Shown piece after piece: positions 1-9,194 of a stretch of 64,000 bases of DNA. This DNA is from Alloalcanivorax marinus (lineage in GTDB: Bacteria > Pseudomonadota > Gammaproteobacteria > Pseudomonadales > Alcanivoracaceae): NCBI RefSeq assembly GCF_016906305.1, contig NZ_JADDOL010000018.1, positions 1-64,000 on the forward strand, written 5' to 3'. The notes beneath the pieces are model-generated. The model worked only from the letters and a program-made list of their open reading frames with translations, was not told the DNA's origin and did not search any database. Each line of letters opens with the position of its first letter. Within the stretch, counting starts at the first letter, position 1. The translations under genes and the position numbers were made by a program.

Positions 1-366
1 TTTGTCGGCCACCTTTCTCTCTCGCATACCAACCAGATAATCCGGATACCCTTTTATAAATGTGAATTTACCAAGGAAACCGACCCGCTGATGGCCCGTG
101 TGCGGGACAGTTTCCTGGACGGCGGCGCCAAGGTGCGCCGTACCCTGGGCAACGCCATCGAGCGCGGCCAGTTGCCCGCCACCCTCAATATTGACCGGGC
201 CATCACCCTGCTGCACGTGCAGATGACCGGTCTGCTCTACACCTGGCTGCTGCTGCCGGACAGCTTTGATCTGGACGCGGAGGCGGCGGACTTCGTGGAT
301 TGTTACCTGGCCAGTCTGCGCCAGTGTCCCACCCTGGCCGGGCGGACCGCCGCCCCCGCTTCCTGA
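1..366 (+). CDS. TetR/AcrR-family regulator, C-terminal part (5' end outside window)
   Basis: The frame is open from the first base, so this is the end of a longer gene. The visible 121 residues match the ligand-binding C-terminal half of AcrR-like TetR regulators: a FYKCEFT segment, a GLLYTWLL segment, then LPDSFDLDAEA and a terminal CPTL, all of which have counterparts in AcrR. The DNA-binding N-terminus is not in the window. The gene ends 138 bp before the acyl-CoA dehydrogenase operon and reads in the same direction. A palindrome at 425-444 sits where a repressor of that operon would bind. TetR proteins usually repress neighbouring genes until a small ligand, here perhaps an acyl-CoA, releases them. 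That role is inferred from position. Confidence 0.8.
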   Translation, partial: FVGHLSLSHTNQIIRIPFYKCEFTKETDPLMARVRDSFLDGGAKVRRTLGNAIERGQLPATLNIDRAITLLHVQMTGLLYTWLLLPDSFDLDAEAADFVDCYLASLRQCPTLAGRTAAPAS

Positions 367-370
367 AATC

Positions 371-419
371 AAAACGCCATTTCAATTTATTTGACGACGC
401 CGCCGGGGCATGCCACATT
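371..419 (+). promoter_or_regulatory. Shared dyad plus promoter for the ACAD/SDR/phosphotransferase/surE operon
   Basis: The dyad AAAACGCCATTTC (371-383) is followed after 7 AT-rich bases by TTGACG (391-396), a 17-bp spacer, and CACATT (414-419) with TG at 411-412, which would be an extended -10. The same layout recurs at 4409, 6352, 11215 and, on the minus strand, 23797. The predicted start of transcription is near 426. The -10 is weak, so an activator bound at the dyad is plausible. Confidence 0.6.
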
Positions 420-424
420 CTCCC

Positions 425-444
425 GACATACCAATAAGTATGTC
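425..444. promoter_or_regulatory. Palindromic operator, TetR type
   Basis: GACATAC (425-431) and GTATGTC (438-444) form a perfect inverted repeat with a 6-bp AT-rich centre; CCCG and CGGG lie further out. It covers the predicted transcription start of the operon beginning at 505 and lies just downstream of a TetR-family gene. A repressor site is the natural reading. Confidence 0.6.
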
Positions 445-504
445 CGTCGGGCGTTCCGTTCCGGCGGGCCTCAGAACCACGCCGGAAACACCCGAGGAGA
501 GCCC

Positions 505-1707
<1,203 letters not shown>

Positions 1708-1724
1708 AACCAAGGAGAACAACA

Positions 1725-2489
1725 ATGAGCAAACTCTTTGATCTGACCGGCAAGGTCGCCCTGATCACCGGCTCCACCCGCGGCATCGGCAAGGCCATCG
1801 CCGAGGAAATGGCCCGCGCCGGCGCCAAGGTGGTGATCTCCAGCCGCAAGCCGGAGCCCTGCCACGAAGTGTGCGAGGCGATCAAGGCGGAAGGCGGCGA
1901 GGCCATCGCCGTGCCCTGTAACGTGGGCAAGAAAGACGACCTGATGAACCTGGTCGACGAAACCCTGGCCGCCTTCGGCAAAATCGATATTCTGGTGTGC
2001 AACGCCGCCACCAATCCGGTCTACGGTCCCACCGCCGAGCTTACCGACGAGGCCTGGGACAAGATCATGGACACCAACGTCAAGGGCACCTTCTGGCTGT
2101 GCAACCGGGTGCTGCCGGAGATGGACAAGAACGGCGGCGGCAATGTGGTGATCATTTCCAGCATCGCCGGCCTGCGCGGTAATACCGTGATTGGTACCTA
2201 CGGCGTGTCCAAGGCCGCCGAGGCCGCCCTGGCCCGCAACCTGGCGGTGGAGTGGGGCCCGCGCAATATCCGTGTCAACGCCATCGCCCCGGGCCTGGTG
2301 CGCACCGACTTCGCCAAGGCGCTCACCGAGGACCCGGAACGCCGCAAGCGCGCCGAGGAGCGTACCCCGGTGCGCCGCATCGGCGAGCCGGTGGACATCG
2401 CCGGGGTGGCGCTGTTCCTGTCCAGCGCGGCCAGTGGCTATGTCACCGGTCAGACCATCGTGGCCGACGGCGGCGAAACGATCTGCTGA
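1725..2489 (+). CDS. Short-chain dehydrogenase/reductase
   Basis: A 254-residue classical SDR, expected to be an NAD(P)-dependent alcohol/ketone oxidoreductase. It has TGSTRGIG at residues 15-22 (cofactor loop), a NAAT motif near residue 92, serines in IISS around 146, and the catalytic YGVSK with Tyr159 and Lys163. The C-terminal GQTIVADGG is typical of the FabG-like branch. AAGGAG sits before the ATG, 17 bp after the acyl-CoA dehydrogenase stop. In the Lva pathway a reductase of this type converts a 4-keto acyl-CoA to the 4-hydroxy form before phosphorylation, which is an attractive role here but is inferred from neighbours only. DHRS4-like carbonyl reductases are another close match in length and motifs. 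Confidence 0.88.
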   Translation: MSKLFDLTGKVALITGSTRGIGKAIAEEMARAGAKVVISSRKPEPCHEVCEAIKAEGGEAIAVPCNVGKKDDLMNLVDETLAAFGKIDILVCNAATNPVYGPTAELTDEAWDKIMDTNVKGTFWLCNRVLPEMDKNGGGNVVIISSIAGLRGNTVIGTYGVSKAAEAALARNLAVEWGPRNIRVNAIAPGLVRTDFAKALTEDPERRKRAEERTPVRRIGEPVDIAGVALFLSSAASGYVTGQTIVADGGETIC

Positions 2490-2504
2490 TTGCGTGAGGT
2501 TCTT

Positions 2505-3560
2505 ATGGAAGGTCAACCGGAGATCGTGCCGGTCCTGGACGCCCATCGCATCGACGAAAAGCGCCTGGCCGACTATCTTCAGCAACGGGACCTGCTCGAC
2601 GGTCCCCTGACGGTGCGCCAGTTCCAGGGCGGCCAGTCCAACCCCACCTACCTGCTGGAAAGCGGCGCGCGGCGCTATGTGCTGCGCAAGAAGCCGCCGG
2701 GCAAGGTGCTGCCGTCCGCCCACCAGGTGGACCGGGAATACCGGGTGATGAAGGCGCTGGGCGAACACAGCCAGGTGCCGGTGCCGACCATGCACGTGCT
2801 GTGCGAGGACGACGAGGTGATCGGCACCAGCTTCTATGTCATGGATTTCGTGCCGGGCCGGGTCTATTCGCACCCGCAGCTGGAGAGCCTCGACAAGAAC
2901 GATCGCACCCGACTCTACCAGGATAAGATCGACACCCTGGCGCGGCTGCACCGGGTCGACTACCAGGCCGCCGGGCTCGGCGATTTCGGTCGTCCCCAGG
3001 GCTATGTGACCCGCCAGGTGAAGCGCTGGAGCGCCCAGTACGAAGCGTCCAAGACCGATGAACTGCCGGCCATGGACAACCTGATGGCCTGGCTGGCGGA
3101 CAACATTCCCGACGACGACAGCGCCGCCATCGCCCACGGTGACTTCCGCCTGGGCAACCTGCTGGTGGACAATCGGGAAGCGCGGGTGGTGGCGGTGCTG
3201 GACTGGGAACTGGCCACCATCGGTCACCCGCTGGCGGACCTGGCCTATTGCTGCCTGCCGTACCACATGCCCCACGGCGTCAACGGCGTGCGCGGACTGG
3301 ATGGCCTGGATCTGAGTGCCCGTGGCATCCCCGACGAACGCACCCTGCTGGAGCGTTACTGTGAAGGGGCCGGCCGCGACGGCATCAACGACTGGCCGGT
3401 GTTCCTGGCGTTCGCCCTGTTCCGCTCGGCGGCGATTTTGCAGGGCGTCTACGCTCGCGCCCTGCAGGGCAACGCCAGCAACCGGGACGCGCTGGAGGTG
3501 GGCAAGCGCGCCGGCCTGATGGCCGAGCGCGGCTGGCAGATCGCCCGGGCGCATAAATAG
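2505..3560 (+). CDS. APH-type phosphotransferase, ACAD10/11 kinase-domain (LvaA-like) family
   Basis: 351 residues with an aminoglycoside-phosphotransferase/choline-kinase fold. The catalytic loop HGDFRLGN is at residues 211-218 (Asp213, Asn218), and the metal-binding LDWE with Asp233 precedes ATIGHPLADLAY. The N-terminal GGQSNPTY and LRKKPPGKVLPSAH segments are characteristic of the kinase domain of ACAD10/11 and of LvaA, not of antibiotic-resistance enzymes. It would phosphorylate the hydroxyl of a 4-hydroxyacyl-CoA, so that the partner acyl-CoA dehydrogenase can remove it. The ATG at 2505 has GTGAGGT upstream; a TTG at 2490 adds five residues but lacks a good site. It is 15 bp after the SDR. 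I see no gene for the small LvaB partner known from levulinate operons. Confidence 0.85.
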   Translation: MEGQPEIVPVLDAHRIDEKRLADYLQQRDLLDGPLTVRQFQGGQSNPTYLLESGARRYVLRKKPPGKVLPSAHQVDREYRVMKALGEHSQVPVPTMHVLCEDDEVIGTSFYVMDFVPGRVYSHPQLESLDKNDRTRLYQDKIDTLARLHRVDYQAAGLGDFGRPQGYVTRQVKRWSAQYEASKTDELPAMDNLMAWLADNIPDDDSAAIAHGDFRLGNLLVDNREARVVAVLDWELATIGHPLADLAYCCLPYHMPHGVNGVRGLDGLDLSARGIPDERTLLERYCEGAGRDGINDWPVFLAFALFRSAAILQGVYARALQGNASNRDALEVGKRAGLMAERGWQIARAHK

Positions 3561-3583
3561 CGAACCCCAACCGAGAGAGCCTC

Positions 3584-4384
3584 ATGTCGAAAACGTTCCG
3601 CAAGATCCTGGTCACCAACGACGACGGCATCGACGCCCCCGGGCTGCGGGTGGCCGAAGCGGTGGCCGCCGAGCTCGCCGACGAGGTGTGGACGGTGGCG
3701 CCGGAGCACGACCAGAGCGGCGTGGGGCAGGGCATATCCCTGCACTCGCCACTGCGCGTCTACCACCACGGCGAACGGCGCTTCGCGGTGTCCGGCACGC
3801 CGGCGGACTGCGTCATGTTCGCCATGGCCGAATGGTTCGCCGAGGACCCGCCGGATCTGGTGCTCTCCGGCGTCAACTGCGGTGCCAACCTGAGCGATTC
3901 GGTGATGTATTCGGGCACCGTGGGCGCGGTGCTGGCGGCGGCCCATCTGGGGCTGCCGGGCATCGCCCTGAGCCAGGCCTTCGTGGGCGACCGGGAGGCC
4001 ATCGATTACGCCCCCACCGAGCGCCACTCGGCGGCCCTGATCCGTGAACTGTGGGAGGCCGGCGCCGACCGGGACGGTTACCAGCGCGCCTGCTGGAACC
4101 TGAACTTCCCGGACCGGCCGGTGGCGGAACTGCGCGGCAGCCGGTTCACCCGCCAGATCGGCGGCGGCATCGCCGGCCCGCGGCTGGTGCACGGGACCGA
4201 CGGACGGGGCCTGTCGTACCACTGGCTGGCGTTCGAGCGCCGGCCCGGCGCCATCGAGCACCCGCAGTCGGACGTGGTGGCCCTGCGCGACGGCTTCGTG
4301 TCGGTGATGCCGCTGCAGCCGACCCGCTGTGACGATGCCCTGGCGGACCGCTGCTGGGAGCAGGGGGAGCGGCCGCTGCCGTGA
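3584..4384 (+). CDS. surE: SurE-family 5'/3'-nucleotidase (phosphatase)
   Basis: 266 residues, slightly longer than E. coli SurE (253). All family motifs are visible: TNDDG at 11-15 (metal-binding Asp13 and Asp14), SGTPAD from Ser70, LSGVNCGANL with Asn98, and a YSGTVGA segment near 108. SurE proteins are Mg/Mn-dependent acid phosphatases acting on nucleotides and short polyphosphate. The usual housekeeping surE sits next to pcm, nlpD and rpoS, none of which is here. This copy instead follows a phosphotransferase by 23 bp in a catabolic operon, so it is probably a paralog hired for a phosphoester intermediate. That role is inferred. Confidence 0.87.
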   Translation: MSKTFRKILVTNDDGIDAPGLRVAEAVAAELADEVWTVAPEHDQSGVGQGISLHSPLRVYHHGERRFAVSGTPADCVMFAMAEWFAEDPPDLVLSGVNCGANLSDSVMYSGTVGAVLAAAHLGLPGIALSQAFVGDREAIDYAPTERHSAALIRELWEAGADRDGYQRACWNLNFPDRPVAELRGSRFTRQIGGGIAGPRLVHGTDGRGLSYHWLAFERRPGAIEHPQSDVVALRDGFVSVMPLQPTRCDDALADRCWEQGERPLP

Positions 4385-4408
4385 GCGTTGCGGCGGCGTC
4401 CGTTTTTC

Positions 4409-4459
4409 GAAACCATATTCCAAAATAATATTGACGGTCCCGGGAGGCCATGTCAGATT
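4409..4459 (+). promoter_or_regulatory. Shared dyad plus promoter upstream of the acyl-CoA ligase
   Basis: GAAACCATATTCC (4409-4421) is followed by 9 A/T-rich bases, TTGACG (4431-4436), 17 bp and CAGATT (4454-4459) with TG at 4451-4452. The layout is the same as at 371 and 6352. Transcription would begin near 4466, leaving a leader of about 190 nt before the ligase. Confidence 0.6.
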
Positions 4460-4535
4460 GACCGCTTGCCCCCGGTCCGGGCGCCGTTTTGCCGTGCCCG
4501 CCGACCGGTAATGCGATCGTTCATGGCCGTCCACG

Positions 4536-4594
4536 GCTATTTATACAACGATCCGTCAGCGATCCATACAGCTATTTATACAGCTATTTATACA
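4536..4594 (+). repeat. Short repeat GCTATTTATACA, three copies in the ligase leader
   Basis: Three exact copies of the 12-mer GCTATTTATACA occur at 4536-4547, 4571-4582 and 4583-4594, the last two in tandem. They form an AT-rich patch in GC-rich DNA, within the predicted 5' leader of the ligase gene. Each copy contains TATACA, which could also act as a -10 element. The rest of 4385-4653 holds only the promoter above and the ribosome-binding site. Confidence 0.7.
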
Positions 4595-4653
4595 ACAAGG
4601 GCGCGGTCCGTCCGCGCCATGAAACGGTTCGACTTTTTAGGGAGAGTACAGGC

Positions 4654-6330
4654 ATGTTCGATCGGCATTTTGCCGTCTGGCCGGATGGGGCCCCCCATCA
4701 TCTGACCCTGCCGGAAACCAGCCTTTACGAGAATCTGGCGATTTCCGCCCTTCGCTACCCGAACGAGAACGCCATCATCTACTATGATCGGCCGATCACC
4801 TACCGGGCGCTGAAGGACGAGGTGGACGCGCTGGCCGGCCAGCTCGAGCACCTGGGCGTGGAAAAGGGGGACCGCGTGCTGCTCTTCATGCAGAACGCGC
4901 CCCAGTTCATCATCGGCTACTACGCGATCCTGCGCGCCAACGCCATCGTGGTGCCGATCAACCCGATGAACCGTACCGCCGAACTGGAGCACTATCTGGA
5001 AGACACCCAGGCGTCCGTCTGTCTGTGTGGCCAGGAAGTGTTCCCGCAGATCGAATCGCTGATCGGCCATGAGCGCCTGCGCCATGTGATCGTCGCCGCC
5101 TACGGCGAGTACGCCGCCGCCGACACCGATCTGGACCTGCCCGCGGAAGTGCGCGCCCCGGCCCAGCCGGTGAGCGGCGAGGGCGTGATCGGCTGGCGCG
5201 CCGCCCTGGACGACGGCTACCGCCCCGGCGAGCTGCTGGTGGGCGCCGACGATCTGGCGGTGTTCCCCTACAGTTCCGGCACCACCGGCGCGCCCAAGGG
5301 CTGCATGCACACCCACCGTTCGGTGATGGCCACCTGCGTGCACGGCGCCGCCTGGCGGCCCGGCGGCGGCCGCGAGGGCGTGACCCTGGCGACGCTGCCG
5401 TACTTCCACGTGACGGGCATGCAGGGCGCCATGAACAGCCCCATCTTCCAGGGCTCCTGCATCGTACTGATGACCCGCTGGGATCGCCGCACCGCGGCCA
5501 AGCTGATCGAGCGCTACCGGGTCACCAGCTGGACCAACATCGTCACCATGGCCATCGATCTGCTGTCCGACCCGGACGTGGAATCGTTCGACCTGTCCAG
5601 CCTGCAGAACATTGGCGGCGGCGGCGCGGCCATGCCCGAGGCGGTGTCCGACAAGCTGTTCAATCTCACCGGCCTGCGTTACATCGAAGGCTATGGCCTG
5701 TCCGAGACCATCGCCGCCACCCACATCAACCCGGCGGATCACCCCAAGAAGCAGTGCCTGGGCATCCCGGTGTTCGACACCGACTCGCGCATCATCAACG
5801 AGGAAACCGGCGAACAGCTGGGCGTGGGCGAGGTGGGGGAGATCGTGTCCCATGGCCCGCAGGTGTTCCAGGGCTACTGGAACCGTCCCGAGGAAACCAA
5901 GAAAGCCTTTATCGATCTGGACGGCAAGCGCTTCTTCCGCACCGGCGACATGGGCTACTACGACGAAGAGGGCTATTTCTTCATCGTCGACCGGGTCAAG
6001 CGGATGATCAACGCCTCCGGCTTTAAAGTTTGGCCGGCGGAGGTCGAAAGTCTGATGTACCGGCACCCGGCGATTCAGGAAAGCTGCGTGATTTCCGCGC
6101 CCCACGACCGCCGCGGCGAAACCGTCAAGGCCTGCGTGGTGCTGACCGCCGCCGAGAAAGGCAAGGTCAGCGAGGCGGACATCATCGACTGGTGCAAGGA
6201 ACAGATGGCCGCCTACAAGGTGCCGCAGATCGTCGAATTCCGCGACGAACTGCCCCGCTCGCCCACCGGCAAGGTGATGTGGCGCGCGCTGCAGGAAGCG
6301 GAATGGGCGGCGCACCAGAAGCAGGCCTGA
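4654..6330 (+). CDS. Long/medium-chain acyl-CoA ligase (AMP-forming)
   Basis: 558 residues of the ANL superfamily; it should adenylate a carboxylic acid and transfer it to CoA. Visible core motifs are YSSGTTGAPKG at about 206-216, YGLSET, GYWNRPEET, RTGDMGYYD, VDRVKRMI followed by SGFKVWPAE, and SPTGKVMWR near the C-terminus with the catalytic Lys. The ATG at 4654 follows GGAGAG at a good distance; the frame stays open upstream to 4489 but that part is the repeat-bearing leader. It lies between the phosphotransferase operon and the ABC importer and has its own copy of the shared promoter. It probably activates the acid brought in by that importer. Chain length and substituents cannot be read from the sequence. 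Confidence 0.9.
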   Translation: MFDRHFAVWPDGAPHHLTLPETSLYENLAISALRYPNENAIIYYDRPITYRALKDEVDALAGQLEHLGVEKGDRVLLFMQNAPQFIIGYYAILRANAIVVPINPMNRTAELEHYLEDTQASVCLCGQEVFPQIESLIGHERLRHVIVAAYGEYAAADTDLDLPAEVRAPAQPVSGEGVIGWRAALDDGYRPGELLVGADDLAVFPYSSGTTGAPKGCMHTHRSVMATCVHGAAWRPGGGREGVTLATLPYFHVTGMQGAMNSPIFQGSCIVLMTRWDRRTAAKLIERYRVTSWTNIVTMAIDLLSDPDVESFDLSSLQNIGGGGAAMPEAVSDKLFNLTGLRYIEGYGLSETIAATHINPADHPKKQCLGIPVFDTDSRIINEETGEQLGVGEVGEIVSHGPQVFQGYWNRPEETKKAFIDLDGKRFFRTGDMGYYDEEGYFFIVDRVKRMINASGFKVWPAEVESLMYRHPAIQESCVISAPHDRRGETVKACVVLTAAEKGKVSEADIIDWCKEQMAAYKVPQIVEFRDELPRSPTGKVMWRALQEAEWAAHQKQA

Positions 6331-6351
6331 TCACGGTCGCGTTTCCATAGC

Positions 6352-6402
6352 GAAACAGTGTTCCGAAATATTGACGCTGGCGGCCCCCGCTGCTAGCGTC
6401 AA
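6352..6402 (+). promoter_or_regulatory. Shared dyad plus promoter for the Liv-type importer, with an inverted repeat across it
   Basis: GAAACAGTGTTCC (6352-6364), 6 bases, TTGACG (6371-6376), 17 bp, TAGCGT (6394-6399) with TG at 6391-6392. An additional inverted repeat, TTGACGCTGGC (6371-6381) and GCTAGCGTCAA (6392-6402), one mismatch in 11, spans the whole promoter core and could be a second operator. GTTTC at 6341-6345 and GAAAC at 6352-6356 form a further dyad. Nothing else is evident up to the livH start at 6528. Confidence 0.6.
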
Positions 6403-6527
6403 CGGCGGCTCTTCACGGGCCGTTTTTAATGACAAGAAAAACGAAATCGTATCAGCGCGCGGACCGGACGACGGGACTTCCGGAAGGGCCGTGCGCGGCG
6501 GTTTCATAACAACGAGGAGTTCAAGCC

Positions 6528-7391
6528 TTGGACGTGTTTTTGCAACAAGCACTCAACGGCCTGACGCTGGGCAGCATCTACGGGCTGGTGGCCCTGGGGC
6601 TGACCCTGGTCTACGGTATCCTGCACGTTCCCAACTTCGCCCATGGCGCCCTGTACATGGTGGGGGCCTACGTCAGTTATTTCATCATGGTCGAGCACGG
6701 CCTCAACTACTGGGTGGCCATGGCCGGCGCCGGGGTGGTGGTGGCGGTGCTGTCGGTGCTCTGCGAACGGCTGGTGTTCCATCCGCTCAGGCACGCGCCA
6801 CCGATCCATGACAAGATCGCCGCCATCGGTATTCTGCTGTTCCTGGAAGCCGTGGTGCAGATGCACTGGGGCGCGGATTTCCGCCGCATGCCCACCCCCT
6901 ACACCGAAATCTTCCACTTCGGTTCCCTGACCCTGCCGGCCCAGCGCCTGCTGATCATCGTCGGTGCCTTCTCGCTGATGGGCGCGCTGCACCTGTATCT
7001 GAAAAAGACCATGACCGGCTCCACCATCATCGCCATGGCGCAGAACCGGGAAGGCGCCTTCCTGGTCGGCATCGACGCCAACCGGGTGGCGATGATGACC
7101 TTCGCCATCGCCGGCTTCCTGGCGGCGGTGGGCGCCACCCTGTTCGCGCCGATCAACCTGGTGTACCCGGCCATGGGTCACCTGGTGATCATGAAGGCGT
7201 TCGTGATCATCATCCTGGGCGGCATGGGCAGCATCCCCGGCGCCATCGTCGGCGGCCTGATCATCGGCTTCGCCGAGGCGCTCGGCGGCTACTACCTGTC
7301 CGGCACCTACAAGGATCTGATCGCCTTCGTGTTGTTGGTGGCCATCCTGTCCATCAAACCCACCGGCCTGTTCACCAAGGGGGTGCGCTAA
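6528..7391 (+). CDS. livH: Branched-chain-amino-acid-type ABC transporter permease LivH
   Basis: 287 residues, almost entirely hydrophobic, with about eight membrane helices. The N-terminal segment (LNGLTLGSIYGLVALGLTL, then HVPNFAHGA) and the LGGMGSIPGA loop that contacts the ATPase are typical LivH signatures. The start is TTG at 6528 with GAGGAG eight bases before it; no better ATG exists without losing the first helix. With LivM it forms the membrane channel of a Liv-type importer. In this family such importers carry amino acids, amides, urea, or aromatic and aliphatic carboxylates; the flanking ligase and beta-oxidation genes argue for a carboxylate. It overlaps livM by one base. Confidence 0.9.
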   Translation: MDVFLQQALNGLTLGSIYGLVALGLTLVYGILHVPNFAHGALYMVGAYVSYFIMVEHGLNYWVAMAGAGVVVAVLSVLCERLVFHPLRHAPPIHDKIAAIGILLFLEAVVQMHWGADFRRMPTPYTEIFHFGSLTLPAQRLLIIVGAFSLMGALHLYLKKTMTGSTIIAMAQNREGAFLVGIDANRVAMMTFAIAGFLAAVGATLFAPINLVYPAMGHLVIMKAFVIIILGGMGSIPGAIVGGLIIGFAEALGGYYLSGTYKDLIAFVLLVAILSIKPTGLFTKGVR

Positions 7392-8419
7392 TGGACCGCG
7401 TCTTGAATTTCCTCGCCAGCCCGGCCATGAAAATCGTGCTGCTGGCGGCGGGTATCCTGTTTCCGCTGGTGGCCAGCAGTGAATACCAGATCTACGTGAT
7501 GGCACTGGCCTTTATCTGGGCCATCGCCGTGTACGGCCTGAACATCATCACCGGCTACTGCGGGCAGCTGAACCTGGCCCATGGCGGGTTCTTCGCCATC
7601 GGCGCCTACGCGGTGGGGCTGCTCACCGTGGACTACGGCTGGGCGTTCTGGCCGGCGTTCATCGCCGCCGGCGTGATCGGCGCGGTGCTCGGTTTCCTGG
7701 TGGGCATCGTGTCGCTGCGCCTGAAGGAGCATTACTTCGCCATTTTCACCCTGTGCGTGGGCTTCATCATTTATCTGCTGATCGAGAAGTGGGAAGAGCT
7801 GACCCACGGCACCCTGGGCGTGATCAGCATCGCGCCGCCGGAAGGGTTCGGCCTGGTGGATTTCACCGAGACCATTCCGTTCTACTACCTGGTGCTGTTC
7901 TTCCTGGTGCTGGCGATCTGGCTGATCAGCCGCATCTCCCGCTCCCTGGTGGGGCGCACCTTCCTGGCGATCCGCATCAGCGACGATCTGGCCCAGTCCC
8001 TGGGCATCAACCTGATGCGCAACAAGGTGCTGGCGTTCGTGCTGTCCACCACCTATGCCGGTCTGGCCGGCGCGCTGCTGGCCGGCGTGGTGCGGTTCAT
8101 CGGCCCGGATCTGGCCGAGATCACCCACACCTTCGACGTCATCACCTACCTGCTGGTGGGCGGCATCGGCACCCTGATGGGGCCGCTGGTGGGCACCCTG
8201 CTGATCACCTGGATCACCCAGGCGGTGCAATCCTTCGAGGAGTACCGGATGATCGTGTTCGGGCCGCTGTTGGTGGTGCTGGTGATCTTCATGCCGCGCG
8301 GCATCGTGGGCACCTTCCTGACCTGGCGTGGCCGCCGGCTGGCCAGCAAGGCGCCGGCCAAACAGAGCGCGTCCCGCGTCGAGAACAAGAATTCCGAGGA
8401 GGCCGGCACCCATGGCTGA
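7391..8419 (+). CDS. livM: Branched-chain-amino-acid-type ABC transporter permease LivM
   Basis: 342 residues with about ten membrane helices. It has the LivM-type YGLNIITGYCGQLNLAHGGF segment (the analogue of the FAHGA motif in LivH) and GGIGTLMGPLVG near the C-terminus, the ATPase-coupling loop. It starts within the livH stop codon and its own last eight bases are shared with livG, so the four transport genes are translationally coupled. It is the second half of the channel. The short C-terminal tail after residue 310 is Lys/Arg/Ala-rich and cytoplasmic. Confidence 0.9.
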   Translation: MDRVLNFLASPAMKIVLLAAGILFPLVASSEYQIYVMALAFIWAIAVYGLNIITGYCGQLNLAHGGFFAIGAYAVGLLTVDYGWAFWPAFIAAGVIGAVLGFLVGIVSLRLKEHYFAIFTLCVGFIIYLLIEKWEELTHGTLGVISIAPPEGFGLVDFTETIPFYYLVLFFLVLAIWLISRISRSLVGRTFLAIRISDDLAQSLGINLMRNKVLAFVLSTTYAGLAGALLAGVVRFIGPDLAEITHTFDVITYLLVGGIGTLMGPLVGTLLITWITQAVQSFEEYRMIVFGPLLVVLVIFMPRGIVGTFLTWRGRRLASKAPAKQSASRVENKNSEEAGTHG

Positions 8420-9194
8420 GCAACCGCTGCTGAAAATCAGCAATCTGACCAAGCGTTTCGGCGGTCTGGCCGCGGTCAACGACGTGAGCGTCACCTTCGA
8501 GGCCGGCAAGATCAACGCCATTATCGGCCCCAACGGCGCCGGCAAGACCACCTTCTTCAACCTGGTGGCCGGCGCCATGCCGCCCAGCGACGGCACCATC
8601 GAGTTCCAGGGCATGGACGTGACCGGCATGTCGCCGGACCGCATCGCCCGGCTGGGCATCGCGCGCACCTTCCAGACCACCATGCTGTTTGAACAGTCCA
8701 CGGTGCTGGACAACCTGATCGTCGGCCACCGGCTGCGCACCCAGTCGCGGCTGTGGGACGTGATCATCAACTCCAAGCGCCTGCGCGACGAAGAGAAGAA
8801 ATGCCGGGCGCGCGCCGCCGAGGTGCTGGATTTCGTCGGCCTGTCCCACCTGGCCAACCGCTTTATCCTCGACATCAGTCAGGAAGAGCGTAAACGGGTG
8901 GCGTTCGCGCTGGCCATGGCCACCGATCCGGAGCTGGTGCTGCTCGACGAACCCGCTGGTGGCATCAACCCGGAGGAAACCGAGAACCTGGCGTCGCTGA
9001 TCCGCAAGATGGTGCGGCACGGCATCAGCGTCTGTCTGATCGAGCACAAGATGGACATGATCATGAGCCTGGCGGACAAGATCATGGTGCTGGACCACGG
9101 CGAAAAAATCGCCGAAGGCACGCCGGAACAGATCAAGAACGATCCGGTGGTGATCGAAGCCTATCTGGGGAGTGACGAAGATGTTGAAGCTTGA
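8412..9194 (+). CDS. livG: Liv-type ABC transporter ATP-binding protein LivG, atypical signature motif
   Basis: 260 residues. Walker A is GPNGAGKT near residues 39-46 and Walker B is [10 protein letters not shown]; the Q-loop (ARTFQTT) and H-loop (LIEHKMDM) are present. The ABC signature is unusual: where LivG proteins normally read LSYGQQR, this one reads DISQEERKR, so the Ser is kept but the Gly-Gln is not. In an ABC dimer each signature completes the other subunit's ATP site, so one of the two sites may be weak, with LivF supplying a normal LSGGQQ. The gene overlaps livM by 8 bp and livF by 14 bp. Confidence 0.88.
   Translation: MAEQPLLKISNLTKRFGGLAAVNDVSVTFEAGKINAIIGPNGAGKTTFFNLVAGAMPPSDGTIEFQGMDVTGMSPDRIARLGIARTFQTTMLFEQSTVLDNLIVGHRLRTQSRLWDVIINSKRLRDEEKKCRARAAEVLDFVGLSHLANRFILDISQEERKRVAFALAMATDPELVLLDEPAGGINPEETENLASLIRKMVRHGISVCLIEHKMDMIMSLADKIMVLDHGEKIAEGTPEQIKNDPVVIEAYLGSDEDVEA

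Noticed and set aside
2505-3560. Antibiotic-resistance aminoglycoside phosphotransferase
   Set aside because: The fold is shared, but the N-terminal signature and operon partners are those of the ACAD10/11 and LvaA kinases.
4489-4653. Upstream start for the acyl-CoA ligase
   Set aside because: The added 55 residues would be encoded by the repeat-bearing leader and do not belong to the family; the ATG at 4654 has a clear GGAGAG site.
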